Positions 50,701-59,764 of a stretch of 64,000 nt of DNA are shown piece by piece (position 1 is the stretch's first letter; each line of letters starts with the position of its first letter). The translations under genes and the position numbers were made by a program. The notes below the pieces were generated by a model that saw only the letters and a program-made list of their open reading frames with translations, was not told where the DNA came from and made no database searches. The stretch comes from Deltaproteobacteria bacterium HGW-Deltaproteobacteria-13 (GTDB lineage Bacteria > Desulfobacterota > Syntrophia > Syntrophales > Smithellaceae): the NCBI GenBank assembly GCA_002840555.1, contig PHBJ01000001.1:124001-188000 (forward strand), written 5' to 3'.

Positions 50701-51867
50701 ATGATCAGCCCTGCAAAGTTCATATTTTATCTCATCGAGTTTATCAATTGTTACGCCGCCGTTTACTATTCCAACTTTCTGTTTTTTTATCTGCGGCGCA
50801 CATTCGGTTTCGGTGAGGTGGAGAATCTGCTGACGGCGGCCATCGGCGGTTTTGTTTATATTTTTGCCGCCTGGCAGGGCGGTAAACTGGCGGATCGCCA
50901 CGGGTGCGTCAGGATGCTTTATCTGGGCTCCTGTGTTATCATCTTATCTCTGGCCTTGGGCGCTGTATTCCCTGCTCCGACAGCGCAGGTCGCCCTGTAT
51001 TGTTTGTGGACCATGGGCGTTTGTTTTATCTGGCCGGCCCTTGAAGCGCTGATCAGTGACAAGGCAGGCGCGTCGCTGCCGAAGATGGTCGGCATTTATA
51101 ATGTCACCTGGGCCGCCGGAGGCGCGGTAGGATATTTCACGGCGGGTATCCTGATTGAAAAACTGGGAATGAGCAGCTTGTTCTGGCTGCCGCTTGGGCT
51201 TACGGTCGTCGAGCTTGCCCTGATACCATGCGCCGCAATATGCCTGAAAAAAGAAAAAGACCTTCCTCCATCCCCGAAGGAGTTCCTGCCTTCGGCTCAT
51301 CTTCCGGCAGACACCAAACTGTTTCTGCGGATGGCCTGGATCGCCAATCCTTTTTCCTATGTGGCGATCAATACCGTCATTCCGTTGATTCCCTCCATTG
51401 CGGAAAAACTTGATCTTTCCACGGGCATGGCGGGGATTGTCTGTTCCATCTGGATGTTTGCGAGGCTCACTGCTTTTGCCGTATTTTGGCAATGGACAGG
51501 TTGGCATTACCGTTTCCGTTGGCTGGCGGGATCTTTTGGGCTCCTGATCGTCAGCTTTTTCGGAGTGCTGATGTCGCAATCGATTGGATGGCTGCTGATT
51601 GCGCAAGTTGGCTTTGGATTGTCCATCGGGCTGATCTATTACTCATCCCTTTATTATTCCATGAACGTGACGGAGAATCAGGGCGCCAGCGCCGGTTTTC
51701 ATGAGGCTATGATCGGGATGGGGCAGTTTGTCGGTCCGGCCATGGGCGCTGCCGCCGTCTATCTTGTTCCCGCCGCCATGGGCATCAGCGCCTGGTCTGT
51801 GGGCGGTTTGCTTTGCGCCGGATTCTCCGGGTTGCTCCTGGTGAAGCACTACAGGACAAGGCCGTAA
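50701..51867 (+). CDS. MFS transporter
   Basis: 388 residues with about twelve membrane segments. The MFS loop motif GGKLADRHGCVRMLYLG lies between helices 2 and 3. It begins with an unusual first helix (FIFYLIEFINCYAAVYYSNFLFFYLRRTF). The substrate cannot be predicted. It is 105 bases after the decarboxylase in the same direction, so export or uptake of a polyamine or its precursor is a reasonable guess only. Confidence 0.85.
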   Translation: MISPAKFIFYLIEFINCYAAVYYSNFLFFYLRRTFGFGEVENLLTAAIGGFVYIFAAWQGGKLADRHGCVRMLYLGSCVIILSLALGAVFPAPTAQVALYCLWTMGVCFIWPALEALISDKAGASLPKMVGIYNVTWAAGGAVGYFTAGILIEKLGMSSLFWLPLGLTVVELALIPCAAICLKKEKDLPPSPKEFLPSAHLPADTKLFLRMAWIANPFSYVAINTVIPLIPSIAEKLDLSTGMAGIVCSIWMFARLTAFAVFWQWTGWHYRFRWLAGSFGLLIVSFFGVLMSQSIGWLLIAQVGFGLSIGLIYYSSLYYSMNVTENQGASAGFHEAMIGMGQFVGPAMGAAAVYLVPAAMGISAWSVGGLLCAGFSGLLLVKHYRTRP

Positions 51868-52054
51868 AGCAAGACGGTGTGACGCTCAATAACCGGTTTG
51901 CGCATCAGTAATAGCTAGCAGACGATGCAGATTGCCGGTTGTAATGTTGCATAAAATTTAAAATAAGGACCCTGAAAGTTACTAAACAGCAACGAGCAAC
52001 TCAAGTTGATTGAGGACATGCTTTCGGCTACACGATGGGATATACTTTTTCTTT

Positions 52055-52489
52055 TTACTTATTTTTTTTACTCTTACCCTTACCCTTGCCTTTTCCATTA
52101 CCTTTTGTGTCATAAAGATCGTTGCCGCGCTTAAGGGCGTGGAACGCCGGCGAACCGGGTTTAATGCCAAGGCTTTTAGCCAGCACGCCCCATCCCCGGC
52201 CCTTGCCTTGTTTATATTGTTCAGTCACCTGTTGTACCGGTCTTCCGGACATTTCTCCGAGTCGCAGGGCAACATAAGCATCCGCCGGTTTGGGAAAATT
52301 GCTGAGCACCGTCGTGATCTGCGCATCGCCGATATTGAAACGAGCGGCCATCTTCGCGCGGAATCCGGACGGATCCGCCTGAGCCTGAATGTTGAAAGCC
52401 GGCATCCAATCAAAGTCAGCCGCCAAAAGTGATGACGGCAAAAGAAGCATAATGATCAGCACCGCGAAAACCATTTTATTCAGTTTCAT
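52055..52489 (-). CDS. Unknown exported protein with Gly-Lys tail
   Basis: 144 residues with a signal peptide (MVFAVLIIMLLLPSSLLAAD). The mature part is helical and ends with a low-complexity basic tail, GNGKGKGKGKSKKNK. Middle text such as RFNIGDAQITTVLSNFPKPADAYVALRLGEMSGRPVQQVTEQYKQGKGRGWGVLAKSLGIKPGSPAFHALKRG recurs in hypothetical proteins of related anaerobes, as far as I can recall. Function unknown. The upstream gap 51868-52054 shows nothing clear. Confidence 0.7.
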   Translation of the reverse strand: MKLNKMVFAVLIIMLLLPSSLLAADFDWMPAFNIQAQADPSGFRAKMAARFNIGDAQITTVLSNFPKPADAYVALRLGEMSGRPVQQVTEQYKQGKGRGWGVLAKSLGIKPGSPAFHALKRGNDLYDTKGNGKGKGKGKSKKNK

Positions 52490-52560
52490 GATATTCTCCT
52501 CATTATTTCCGTATTTTTACTGATAAGAACTAACTTAACGTGCTTAGGCCTGTATGTTAA

Positions 52561-52998
52561 TCATTTCAATATTGACCACAAAGGCAAACCGGTTTCTTCG
52601 TCAAAGCGTCGATCGAAAGCAGGTCCGTCAAAAGCGTCGAGAAGGAATTCGCACGCAAATACGACGGTGCCCGACGCGAGATGTCCGCCATATGATTTTC
52701 CTGATTCATCGGATAGCGTTATGTGCGCGTGGACAAAAGGATTCCCCTCTTTGCCAGATATATTCCCGGCCAGTTTCGTGATCTCCAACGGGCGGTCGAA
52801 AGAATGAAACTCGTAGATGCGGGTTTCCTGATTATAAAAACCGACGCGTGCTTTCTGGACGGCGCCTATTGCTTCGATTCGTCCCAGTTTGATACCACGC
52901 TCTATGGATATCTTTGTCAATTCTTCCAAGAGGTCGCAGCCGTAACTGAGCTTCCCCATAATAGTTTCCCGATGGCTTACTGATTTGAATTCCGTCAT
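52561..52998 (-). CDS. PPC/DUF296-domain protein
   Basis: 145 residues matching the PPC domain: FKSVSHRETIMGKLSYGCDLLEELTKISIERGIKLGRIEAIGAVQKARVGFYNQETRIYE, then the metal-site-like VHAHITLSDESGKSYGGHLASGTVVFACEFLL. In plants this domain is part of AT-hook proteins; the bacterial stand-alone form is a trimer of unknown role. GGGGAAAT lies upstream of the ATG at 52998. Confidence 0.85.
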   Translation of the reverse strand: MTEFKSVSHRETIMGKLSYGCDLLEELTKISIERGIKLGRIEAIGAVQKARVGFYNQETRIYEFHSFDRPLEITKLAGNISGKEGNPFVHAHITLSDESGKSYGGHLASGTVVFACEFLLDAFDGPAFDRRFDEETGLPLWSILK

Positions 52999-53072
52999 TT
53001 CTATTTCCCCTGTCTTCAATGGGCTCTTAATCGATTCCCGCCTGCTCACGGGTGTCTCTGGAGAACATCTGA

Positions 53073-53882
53073 TTACGGTTCATATTCCGTGAGGTATTCC
53101 TTAACCTCCCGGGTGAAGGAATATGATAAAATTTTCCCTTTTTTCGTGCGAATCTTCAGCACATCGTTATCATCGATGCTTATGATTTGCCCTCTGATAA
53201 TTTTCCCGTTCTTCAAAACAATTCCCTTAATTCCTGAATAATAGTTCCGTGTGTCAATGGGGGGTGCAATTTTCTTTTGCGGTTTCTGTGCCGGTTCGGC
53301 TTTTTGTGCAGCTACCTCTATTTTCTTTTCCGGTTTTTGCGCCGATTCGGTCTTTTGCTCCAGAGTCTCTATTTTATCTTCCGGCTTTATTGCAGGCACG
53401 CTATTTTGCGAATCTATCTCCGTCTTGTTTTGCGGTTTCTGCGCCGTCTCATTCTTTTGTGCCGCGGCCTCTATTTTCTTTTCAGGCTCCCGGACCGGCC
53501 CTGTCTTTTGCGCTGCGGACTCAGTTGCCTTTGCCGCAATTTCCGCGCTTTTTCCTGTTGTCTTTTGAATCTTGAAAAAATCAATTTCGCCGGCTTTTTT
53601 TAATTTGGTCAACGCTTTTTGGGCAAGCGGCAGGGTTTTGTATCCGCCTATGTATGTTCTGTAAAATTCTCCCTTCCCGGGAACGTCTTCCTTCTGGTAA
53701 TAGGCGGCAAGTCCTTTGGCCTTCAGGCTGTCAACGAACTTAGCTGCGTTTTCCTCACTTTTGAATGAAGCAACGTGACCGGTATAGCCGGCAAAAACAG
53801 GAGTGGCGGCAAACACGGAAAATAATATTCCGGCCGCAAGCAATACCATCCAATTTGATTTTTTAAAGATGCTGTTTCTCAT
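53073..53882 (-). CDS. Exported SPOR-domain protein with AQK repeats
   Basis: 269 residues. The signal peptide is WMVLLAAGILFSVFAATPVFAG. A SPOR-type fold (residues about 32-105, GHVASFKSEENAAKFVDSLKAKGLAAYYQKE...FYRTYIGGYKTLPLAQKALTKLKK) would bind septal peptidoglycan. It is followed by about five imperfect repeats of AQKxExAQKPxKKIE, rich in Lys, Glu and Gln. A small C-terminal beta domain (GIVLKNGKIIRGQIISIDDNDVLKIRTKKGK) ends the protein. SPOR proteins are usually involved in cell division or sporulation. The repeat linker probably spans the periplasm. Confidence 0.8.
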   Translation of the reverse strand: MRNSIFKKSNWMVLLAAGILFSVFAATPVFAGYTGHVASFKSEENAAKFVDSLKAKGLAAYYQKEDVPGKGEFYRTYIGGYKTLPLAQKALTKLKKAGEIDFFKIQKTTGKSAEIAAKATESAAQKTGPVREPEKKIEAAAQKNETAQKPQNKTEIDSQNSVPAIKPEDKIETLEQKTESAQKPEKKIEVAAQKAEPAQKPQKKIAPPIDTRNYYSGIKGIVLKNGKIIRGQIISIDDNDVLKIRTKKGKILSYSFTREVKEYLTEYEP

Positions 53883-54040
53883 TTTCTTTAGCTCCTCCAG
53901 GTTAGACGTTAATGATCCGTGCTTTACCAGTCCGAATTATTTAGAATGACGGAGATGACAACTGAATATTTTTGTGAGGGAAAGTATAGAAAATGCGGTC
54001 TTGCATGTCAAGATAATCTTGGCCGTGCGCGGAGCTATCC

Positions 54041-54069
54041 TTGACACGCAGCAGCAACAGGCCTATACT
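54041..54069 (+). promoter_or_regulatory. Near-consensus promoter for the M24/glycerate kinase/C69 operon
   Basis: TTGACA (54041-54046), 17 bp, TATACT (54064-54069), 54 bases before the ATG at 54124. Its position inside the longer reading frame supports the later start for the peptidase. Confidence 0.85.
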
Positions 54070-54123
54070 TTCTTCAGACAAAAGAAATTACTAGCTTATT
54101 CCATATCAAACAATGGAGGCGAT

Positions 54124-55293
54124 ATGAATACCTACATCGATTATAGTAAGCGCGTCAAAAAGATACAGGAAGAGATGAAAAAGGCCAACCTCGACATCTT
54201 CGTCGGCACACGAACGGTAAGCCTGAGCTATGTAGCCGGCGCTTTCATTCCGTGGCGGAGCGCGGTTGTCGTATCGAAAGACGGTTCCGCGGGTCTTATT
54301 ACCATGCTCATCGATTCCGAGCGATTGAAGAATGAGTCCTGGTTGGGTAATATTTCACCCTATGCCCCTCTTCCCGGGATGGATCTCATGGACCTCATCA
54401 TCTACAACATCAAACAGAGTGGCGCGGAAACCGGAAGGATCGGCGTGGAACTCGGCCATTCTCCCCGCGGGAATACGGGATATCTGTTTGCTACGGAATA
54501 CGAATTATTAAAAGGTGCGCTGCCGAAAGCAACATTTGTCAACGCGAGTAACGTTGTTGACCGCGCCTCTTATATCAAGGAGCCGGGCGAAATCAAACTG
54601 CTGCGGCAGGCAGCCGCCATAGCGGACGCGGCCATTGATTGCGTCAAAGGTTCGCTGGACATCGGTATGACGGAGACGCAAATAGCAGGCATCGGCGAAA
54701 TGGAACTGCGCCGCCTCGGCAGTGAATATCACTGGGCCGTTACCGGATCGTCGGAGGTAGCCTCCGGATACAGGGCAACCTACAACATGAACGGGACAAC
54801 GCAGCCCACCCAGAAAATAGTACAGCGGGGTGAAAATATCATCGTTGACCTGCATCCGCTGTATCAGCTGTACCCCTCGGACCTTGCGCATAATTTTATT
54901 TTAGGGAAGCCGACTTTGGAACAAAAGAAAATTGCCGATGCCTATCTGGCGACCGCGGAAACCATTGTCCGGAATTTCAAGGCGGGAAACAAGGTGGGTG
55001 ATGTTCACAAGACTGTCATGGATAAATTGACTGAACTTGGATATGCCGGGTATACGATTCCTTCCTTCGGCCACGGACTTGGCGTATTCGGCCATGAATG
55101 GTACCCGGCTATTATCAGCAATGATGAATTTCGCGATGTTGTTCTTGAAGAGAATGTTGTCGAAGTCGCCTTCCTGGCTATGAGCGTTCCCGGAATATGC
55201 GGCATGAGATTGGAATGCCCGGTCCTGGTGACGAAGGACGGCGGAGAGATGCTCTGTAAAACGCCATTGGAACTGACGGTACTCGATGTTTAA
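54124..55293 (+). CDS. M24-family metallopeptidase (Xaa-Pro aminopeptidase-like)
   Basis: 389 residues: an N-terminal creatinase-type domain (TYIDYSKRVKKIQEEMKKANLDIFVGTRTVSLSYVAG) and a C-terminal pita-bread domain. Candidate metal ligands are D in IIVDLHPLYQLYPSDLAHNF, H in FGHGLGVFGHE, and E in VVEVAFL and RLECPVLV. M24 proteins cleave Xaa-Pro bonds or act on creatine-like substrates. TGGAGG precedes the ATG. It leads an operon with glycerate kinase and a C69 peptidase. Confidence 0.88.
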   Translation: MNTYIDYSKRVKKIQEEMKKANLDIFVGTRTVSLSYVAGAFIPWRSAVVVSKDGSAGLITMLIDSERLKNESWLGNISPYAPLPGMDLMDLIIYNIKQSGAETGRIGVELGHSPRGNTGYLFATEYELLKGALPKATFVNASNVVDRASYIKEPGEIKLLRQAAAIADAAIDCVKGSLDIGMTETQIAGIGEMELRRLGSEYHWAVTGSSEVASGYRATYNMNGTTQPTQKIVQRGENIIVDLHPLYQLYPSDLAHNFILGKPTLEQKKIADAYLATAETIVRNFKAGNKVGDVHKTVMDKLTELGYAGYTIPSFGHGLGVFGHEWYPAIISNDEFRDVVLEENVVEVAFLAMSVPGICGMRLECPVLVTKDGGEMLCKTPLELTVLDV

Positions 55294-55298
55294 TACCA

Positions 55299-56642
55299 AT
55301 GAACACGGTTAAAGATTTGGAAAATATTTACCGGGATGCCGTCCGGGAGGTTGACCCGGCCGGCCTCATTTCGTCCCGTGTTCGAGTGGATGGCCGGACG
55401 CTGTTGATCCGCGGCCCGGACGCAGAGATTTCCGAAGACCTTTCCCCATACAAACAGATCATTGTTCTGGGCATCGGTAAGGCATCCGCCCGCATGGCCT
55501 CAGCGGCGGAGAGCCTTCTGGCAGACGAACTCTCCGGCGGATTCGTTATCACAAAATACGGTCATGGCCTTCCCCTGCGGAAGATTCAAGTGATGGAAGC
55601 GGGCCACCCCCTGCCCGATGAAAACAGCGTGGCCGGAGCCCGCATCATTGAGCAAATGGCGGGCGCCGCTGATAAAAACACTTTGATCATTAACCTCATC
55701 TCCGGCGGAGGATCGTCCCTCTTTTGTCTGCCCGCGGATGGAATAAGTCTTGAAGACAAACGGCAGACGACCCAAACTCTGCTTGCCTCCGGTGCGAACA
55801 TCGATGAAATGAACTGTATCCGGAAGCATCTTTCGAAGATAAAGGGAGGAGGCCTGGCCAGGATCGCCTTCCCGGCAAGACTCATCAACCTTATATTATC
55901 GGATGTGATTGGCGACAGAATCGACACCATCGCGTCCGGCATCACAGCCCCGGACCCGACAACGTTTCAGGACGCCCTCGCGGTCGTTCGGAAATACGCT
56001 CTTGAAGATAAATTGCCGCAGGCTGTAACTCATCATCTTTTCCTGGGGGTGCGGGGAGATATCCCCGAAACGCCTAAAGCTGGAAGCCCGGTATTCAACA
56101 AAACCGTCAATATCATTTTGGGGAACAACACGCTGGCCTGCAACGCAGCGTGCGCAACCGCGCAAAGGCTGGGATATGACGCGCGTATCCTCAGCACGAC
56201 TCTGACCGGCGAGGCCTCGGGGGCAGGATCATATTTTGCCAGGCTTGCCTGCGAAATTAACTCAGGCCGATCCGGCGATACTTTACCTGCCATCATCATT
56301 ACCGGAGGGGAGACGACCGTGACCCTCAGGGGAAAAGGAAAGGGCGGAAGAAACCAGGAGATGGCTTTGGCTTTTGCCTGCGAGCTGTACCGGATATTCC
56401 CGGATGCGCGCAATGTTTTTTTCCTGTCCGCGGGTACGGACGGCAGCGACGGACCGACAGACGCGGCGGGCGCTTTTGTGACTCCACGGCTTCTGGAGCA
56501 GATGCAAGAGATCGCCGCCGGGGCGGCGGCGCGGCTTGCGGAAAACGACGCGTATCATTTTTTCCGGGATACCGGCTGTCTTTTCAAGACAGGTCCTACC
56601 TATACGAATGTGTGCGATATCCAGATCCTTGCTGTGATCTGA
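55299..56642 (+). CDS. Glycerate 2-kinase (GckA/TtuD type)
   Basis: 447 residues of the DUF4147/MOFRL family. The N-terminal domain has VLGIGKASARMASAAESLL and LISGGGSSLFCLPADGISLEDK. The C-terminal MOFRL domain has GGETTVTLRGKGKGGRNQEMALAFA and FLSAGTDGSDGPTDAAGAFV. It makes 2-phosphoglycerate from glycerate, linking serine or hydroxypyruvate breakdown to glycolysis. It starts five bases after the peptidase stop. Confidence 0.93.
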   Translation: MNTVKDLENIYRDAVREVDPAGLISSRVRVDGRTLLIRGPDAEISEDLSPYKQIIVLGIGKASARMASAAESLLADELSGGFVITKYGHGLPLRKIQVMEAGHPLPDENSVAGARIIEQMAGAADKNTLIINLISGGGSSLFCLPADGISLEDKRQTTQTLLASGANIDEMNCIRKHLSKIKGGGLARIAFPARLINLILSDVIGDRIDTIASGITAPDPTTFQDALAVVRKYALEDKLPQAVTHHLFLGVRGDIPETPKAGSPVFNKTVNIILGNNTLACNAACATAQRLGYDARILSTTLTGEASGAGSYFARLACEINSGRSGDTLPAIIITGGETTVTLRGKGKGGRNQEMALAFACELYRIFPDARNVFFLSAGTDGSDGPTDAAGAFVTPRLLEQMQEIAAGAAARLAENDAYHFFRDTGCLFKTGPTYTNVCDIQILAVI

Positions 56643-56668
56643 AAATATTGTTCATCTCAGGAGGTCTT

Positions 56669-57940
56669 ATGTGTGATACCTGCGGTATCGGTCCGGAACT
56701 CACCGGCTTGGGAATCAGCATCTTTGGAAAGAACTCTGACCGGGAGGCTGACGAAACCCAGCTTGTTTTGTCCGTGCCGTCCAAAAACTACCCTGCAAAA
56801 GAAGATCTTCAATGCACCTATATGACCGTTCCCCAGGCCCAATCGACTTACGCCATGGTTCTATCCAAGCCTTTCTGGATGTGGGGCGCGGAGATGGGTG
56901 TCAATGAAAAAGGCGTGGCCATTGGGAACGAAGCCTTGTTTACCAAAGTCAAACCGGAGAAGAAGCCGGGACTCATCGGAATGGATCTCTTACGCCTGGC
57001 CCTGGAGAGGGGCGCCAATGCCGATGAAGCGGCACAGCTTATCATCGGGCTGCTGAAAAAATATGGGCAGGCGGGCGCGTGCGGATATCGCGACAAGAAG
57101 TTTAACTACATGAACTCTTTTATCATCATGGACAGGCAGGGCATCATCAAACTGGAGACAGCAGGCAGAGACTTTGCGCTTCAGCGACTTGACGGTTACG
57201 CCGTGATTTCCAACGGGATCACCATTGCCAAAGACTGGGACGCATCATCACTGGCCGCGGGCACTGATTTTGGCAAATTGAGCGATTCCTTCACTACGTA
57301 TTTTGCGGGCAGCGCTTTTCGCAAAAACCGGAACCGGGCCTCTATCCTCAAGGCAAAAGGCGCTATCGGCGCAACCGATGTCTTTGCGCTGTTGAGAGAC
57401 CATTTTGCCGGGCTTCCGGCAAAGGGTTTCAACCGGGACGTGTGCATGCACGCGTCCGGCCCGCTGATCAGGAAATCACAGACAACCGGTTCCCTGGTTG
57501 TGGAACTGCATCCGGATGAAAAATTCAGAATATTCGTCACCGGCGGGTCTGCGCCATGCCTGACTGCGTTCAAACCCTTTGTGCCTGCCGCGCCGCTCCG
57601 TGATCTTGGTATCGGCGCGGGTGATTATTCCGATCAATCATTTTGGTGGAGGCATGAGGCCTATTATATCAACGCGAACTTACGTTATGAAGTCGTCAGG
57701 CCCATGGTTCAAAAATACATACTGGACGGAGAAGCTCAATGGACGGCACGCTTTCCCGCACACGCATGGGACAGCGCGGAGCCCTTGCTGGTTGATATTT
57801 CCCGTGAAGCACTCAAAGAATCGGACGACAGGGAAAAGGCCATGATGGAGCGGATGAAGGATATAAAAAAGACGGCCCCCGTACTGACCTCCCGGTTTTG
57901 GACGCGGACGGCTCGTCGTTGCCGGGTTCCCCTGGTATAA
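56669..57940 (+). CDS. C69/secernin-family peptidase-like protein
   Basis: 423 residues. The first residues MCDTCGIGPELTGLGISIFGKNSDREADETQ have the nucleophile C2 and the GKNSDR motif of secernin/C69 Ntn-hydrolases. YAMVLSKPFWMWGAEMGVNEKGVAIGNEA and GLIGMDLLRLALERG are the next family blocks. C69 members are dipeptidases, but secernins are less well characterised. AGGAGG precedes the ATG at 56669. It is 26 bases after glycerate kinase in the same operon. Confidence 0.87.
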   Translation: MCDTCGIGPELTGLGISIFGKNSDREADETQLVLSVPSKNYPAKEDLQCTYMTVPQAQSTYAMVLSKPFWMWGAEMGVNEKGVAIGNEALFTKVKPEKKPGLIGMDLLRLALERGANADEAAQLIIGLLKKYGQAGACGYRDKKFNYMNSFIIMDRQGIIKLETAGRDFALQRLDGYAVISNGITIAKDWDASSLAAGTDFGKLSDSFTTYFAGSAFRKNRNRASILKAKGAIGATDVFALLRDHFAGLPAKGFNRDVCMHASGPLIRKSQTTGSLVVELHPDEKFRIFVTGGSAPCLTAFKPFVPAAPLRDLGIGAGDYSDQSFWWRHEAYYINANLRYEVVRPMVQKYILDGEAQWTARFPAHAWDSAEPLLVDISREALKESDDREKAMMERMKDIKKTAPVLTSRFWTRTARRCRVPLV

Positions 57941-58024
57941 TCCGCTGCCGGGACGCAATTTTCTATCACGTTTATCCGCAGGCCTCCGCTGATCATATAG
58001 CGGCACGCCGTCCATTCCGGAATA

Positions 58025-58966
58025 TCAAATCAGTTCATCGAATATCTTGTTGACCACATCAACATAATTATCCCGGTGATGTGTTTTCCATATTTTCTTT
58101 TGAATTTTTTTTCTGTTTTCAAAAAAGCCGCCCATATAGGTCCAGAGTTCTTTCATCTTGTTTACAATATGCGAAGGGCCGGACAAAATTTTCAAATATT
58201 CAGCAAATAAATGGTCATGGAAAGCCCTGATAATTTTTATTTTTTCAGCATAAGGTTTTTCGGTGTTGAATTTAATTTCTTCAGCAAGGAACGGGTTTTC
58301 CAGCAGGCCCCTGCCGATCATCCACCGGTCTATTGTTCCGAACCGCTGTGAAAGCATCTTCAATTTTCCGGCAGAATCGATATCCCCGTTATAGACAAGC
58401 CGGTGTTTTGTGAGATGAACACACTGTTCAAATATGTCGAGGTCGACCTTGCCTTCATACATTTGCACAGCGGTCCTCGGATGGATGATCAATTCCTCAA
58501 GTTGGAACCGGTTGAAAATGGGCATAAGCTGCAGCACCTCGTCAGGATATTTAAACCCTATTCGGAGCTTGATTGATAATTTCGGTTTTAAGTCGGGAAT
58601 CGCTTTTTCGAGAAATGATTCGACTCTGTCCGGATGACAAAGCATACCCGCCCCTCTGCCTTTCTTCACAACCATGGGGAACGGACAGCCGAGATTCCAG
58701 TTTACCGTACCGTATCCGATTTTATACAACGCATTGGCGAGCAATGTGAAATCATGCGGCTGGGTACTCATGATCTGCGGTATAGAGGGAATGCCCGTAT
58801 TGATATTGGGGTAATATTCGCGCAGAAGATTATTCTCAGGTTTCATTTTCTTTGATGAGGGGATAAATGGCGTAATCGCCACATCAACTCCCTTGAAATA
58901 AAGAGGGAACAGGTTGCGATAAATCCTGTCGGTTGTTCCCTGAATGGGTGCGAGGTATATGATCAT
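58025..58966 (-). CDS. dus: tRNA-dihydrouridine synthase
   Basis: 313 residues of the Dus family. The FMN barrel starts at APIQGTTDRIYRNLFPLYF. The catalytic cysteine is in WNLGCPFPMVVKKGRGAGMLCHPD. KLRIGF, IIHPRTAVQMYEG, YNGDI and WMIGRGLLENPFL complete the FMN and tRNA sites. It most resembles the DusC branch, which reduces U16 of tRNA. It converges with the C69 gene; no terminator was seen in the gap. Confidence 0.92.
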   Translation of the reverse strand: MIIYLAPIQGTTDRIYRNLFPLYFKGVDVAITPFIPSSKKMKPENNLLREYYPNINTGIPSIPQIMSTQPHDFTLLANALYKIGYGTVNWNLGCPFPMVVKKGRGAGMLCHPDRVESFLEKAIPDLKPKLSIKLRIGFKYPDEVLQLMPIFNRFQLEELIIHPRTAVQMYEGKVDLDIFEQCVHLTKHRLVYNGDIDSAGKLKMLSQRFGTIDRWMIGRGLLENPFLAEEIKFNTEKPYAEKIKIIRAFHDHLFAEYLKILSGPSHIVNKMKELWTYMGGFFENRKKIQKKIWKTHHRDNYVDVVNKIFDELI

Positions 58967-59094
58967 GAATATTTTCTAAATCCTTTGGGCTGTTCTTATA
59001 CCAAGTCGCATTTAAAAGCCAACAAAGATAGCGCTTGATTTAGAAATGGAATTAGTTGAATAATTAAACCTGTTGATTATTTAGAGGTTAATTT

Positions 59095-59646
59095 ATGAAA
59101 CTGCTCATACGTGGCGGAAGTATTGCTGCAGGTCATGGTGTAACCAAAAGTTATGCGGACATTCTCACAGAATCTTTGCGCCCGAGAGGAATCGAGGTGA
59201 TTAACCGGTCCAGGTATAGAGAGACCTCTTTTGACGGCATCGGAACATTCAACGAGGATATTGATTCCTTCCGGCCTGACATTCTTCTTGTTCAGTTCGG
59301 TGTTGATGATGCTTTCCAATCCGTCTACCGCTCTGAATTTCAGGAAAATCTCGTGCAAATGATCAGGCTGGCGCGCTATCGCTTCAATCCGGTCATCTTC
59401 CTGGCGACTTCCCACACGCTTGATGATCCCAATGATATGGATGCCGTTTATATTTTTTACAGGTCTTTGAGGATTGTTGCTTCAGACCTGGGATGTCAAT
59501 TGATCCCCGTACACAACTACTGGGCCGGATATCTTGATGAGCATAATCTGAGCAGTAAGGATTTGGTCCTGTCCGATTCCAGGTATCCGAATGAAAGCGG
59601 CCATCAGGTTATTGCACAGGCAATGCTTCAGTGGTTGAATATTTGA
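59095..59646 (+). CDS. SGNH-hydrolase-like protein with altered catalytic residues
   Basis: 183 residues with the SGNH fold order. Block I reads RGGSIAAG (S9 nucleophile, Gly in place of the usual Asp of GDS). Block III reads FGVDDA (D71-D72 where GxND is usual). Block V reads LSDSRYPNESGHQ: D161 is kept, but Y164 stands where the catalytic His normally is. No signal peptide is present. It may be inactive, use H170, or have another role. It is preceded by an AT-rich gap without clear signals. Confidence 0.72.
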   Translation: MKLLIRGGSIAAGHGVTKSYADILTESLRPRGIEVINRSRYRETSFDGIGTFNEDIDSFRPDILLVQFGVDDAFQSVYRSEFQENLVQMIRLARYRFNPVIFLATSHTLDDPNDMDAVYIFYRSLRIVASDLGCQLIPVHNYWAGYLDEHNLSSKDLVLSDSRYPNESGHQVIAQAMLQWLNI

Positions 59647-59764
59647 CCGTTTGAAGAATAAAACATATAATAGCTCCGGCATTTTTAAAATGCTTTTAAG
59701 AAAAATATTGTAAAATACAAAAATGGCTGTTTTAGAATGGAGATATCAATATTTTTTGAGGGAT

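Noticed and set aside
53249-53603. Several overlapping plus-strand ORFs rich in Phe, Ser and Cys
   Set aside because: They are antisense to the Lys/Gln/Glu repeats of the SPOR protein, which produce open frames by codon bias.
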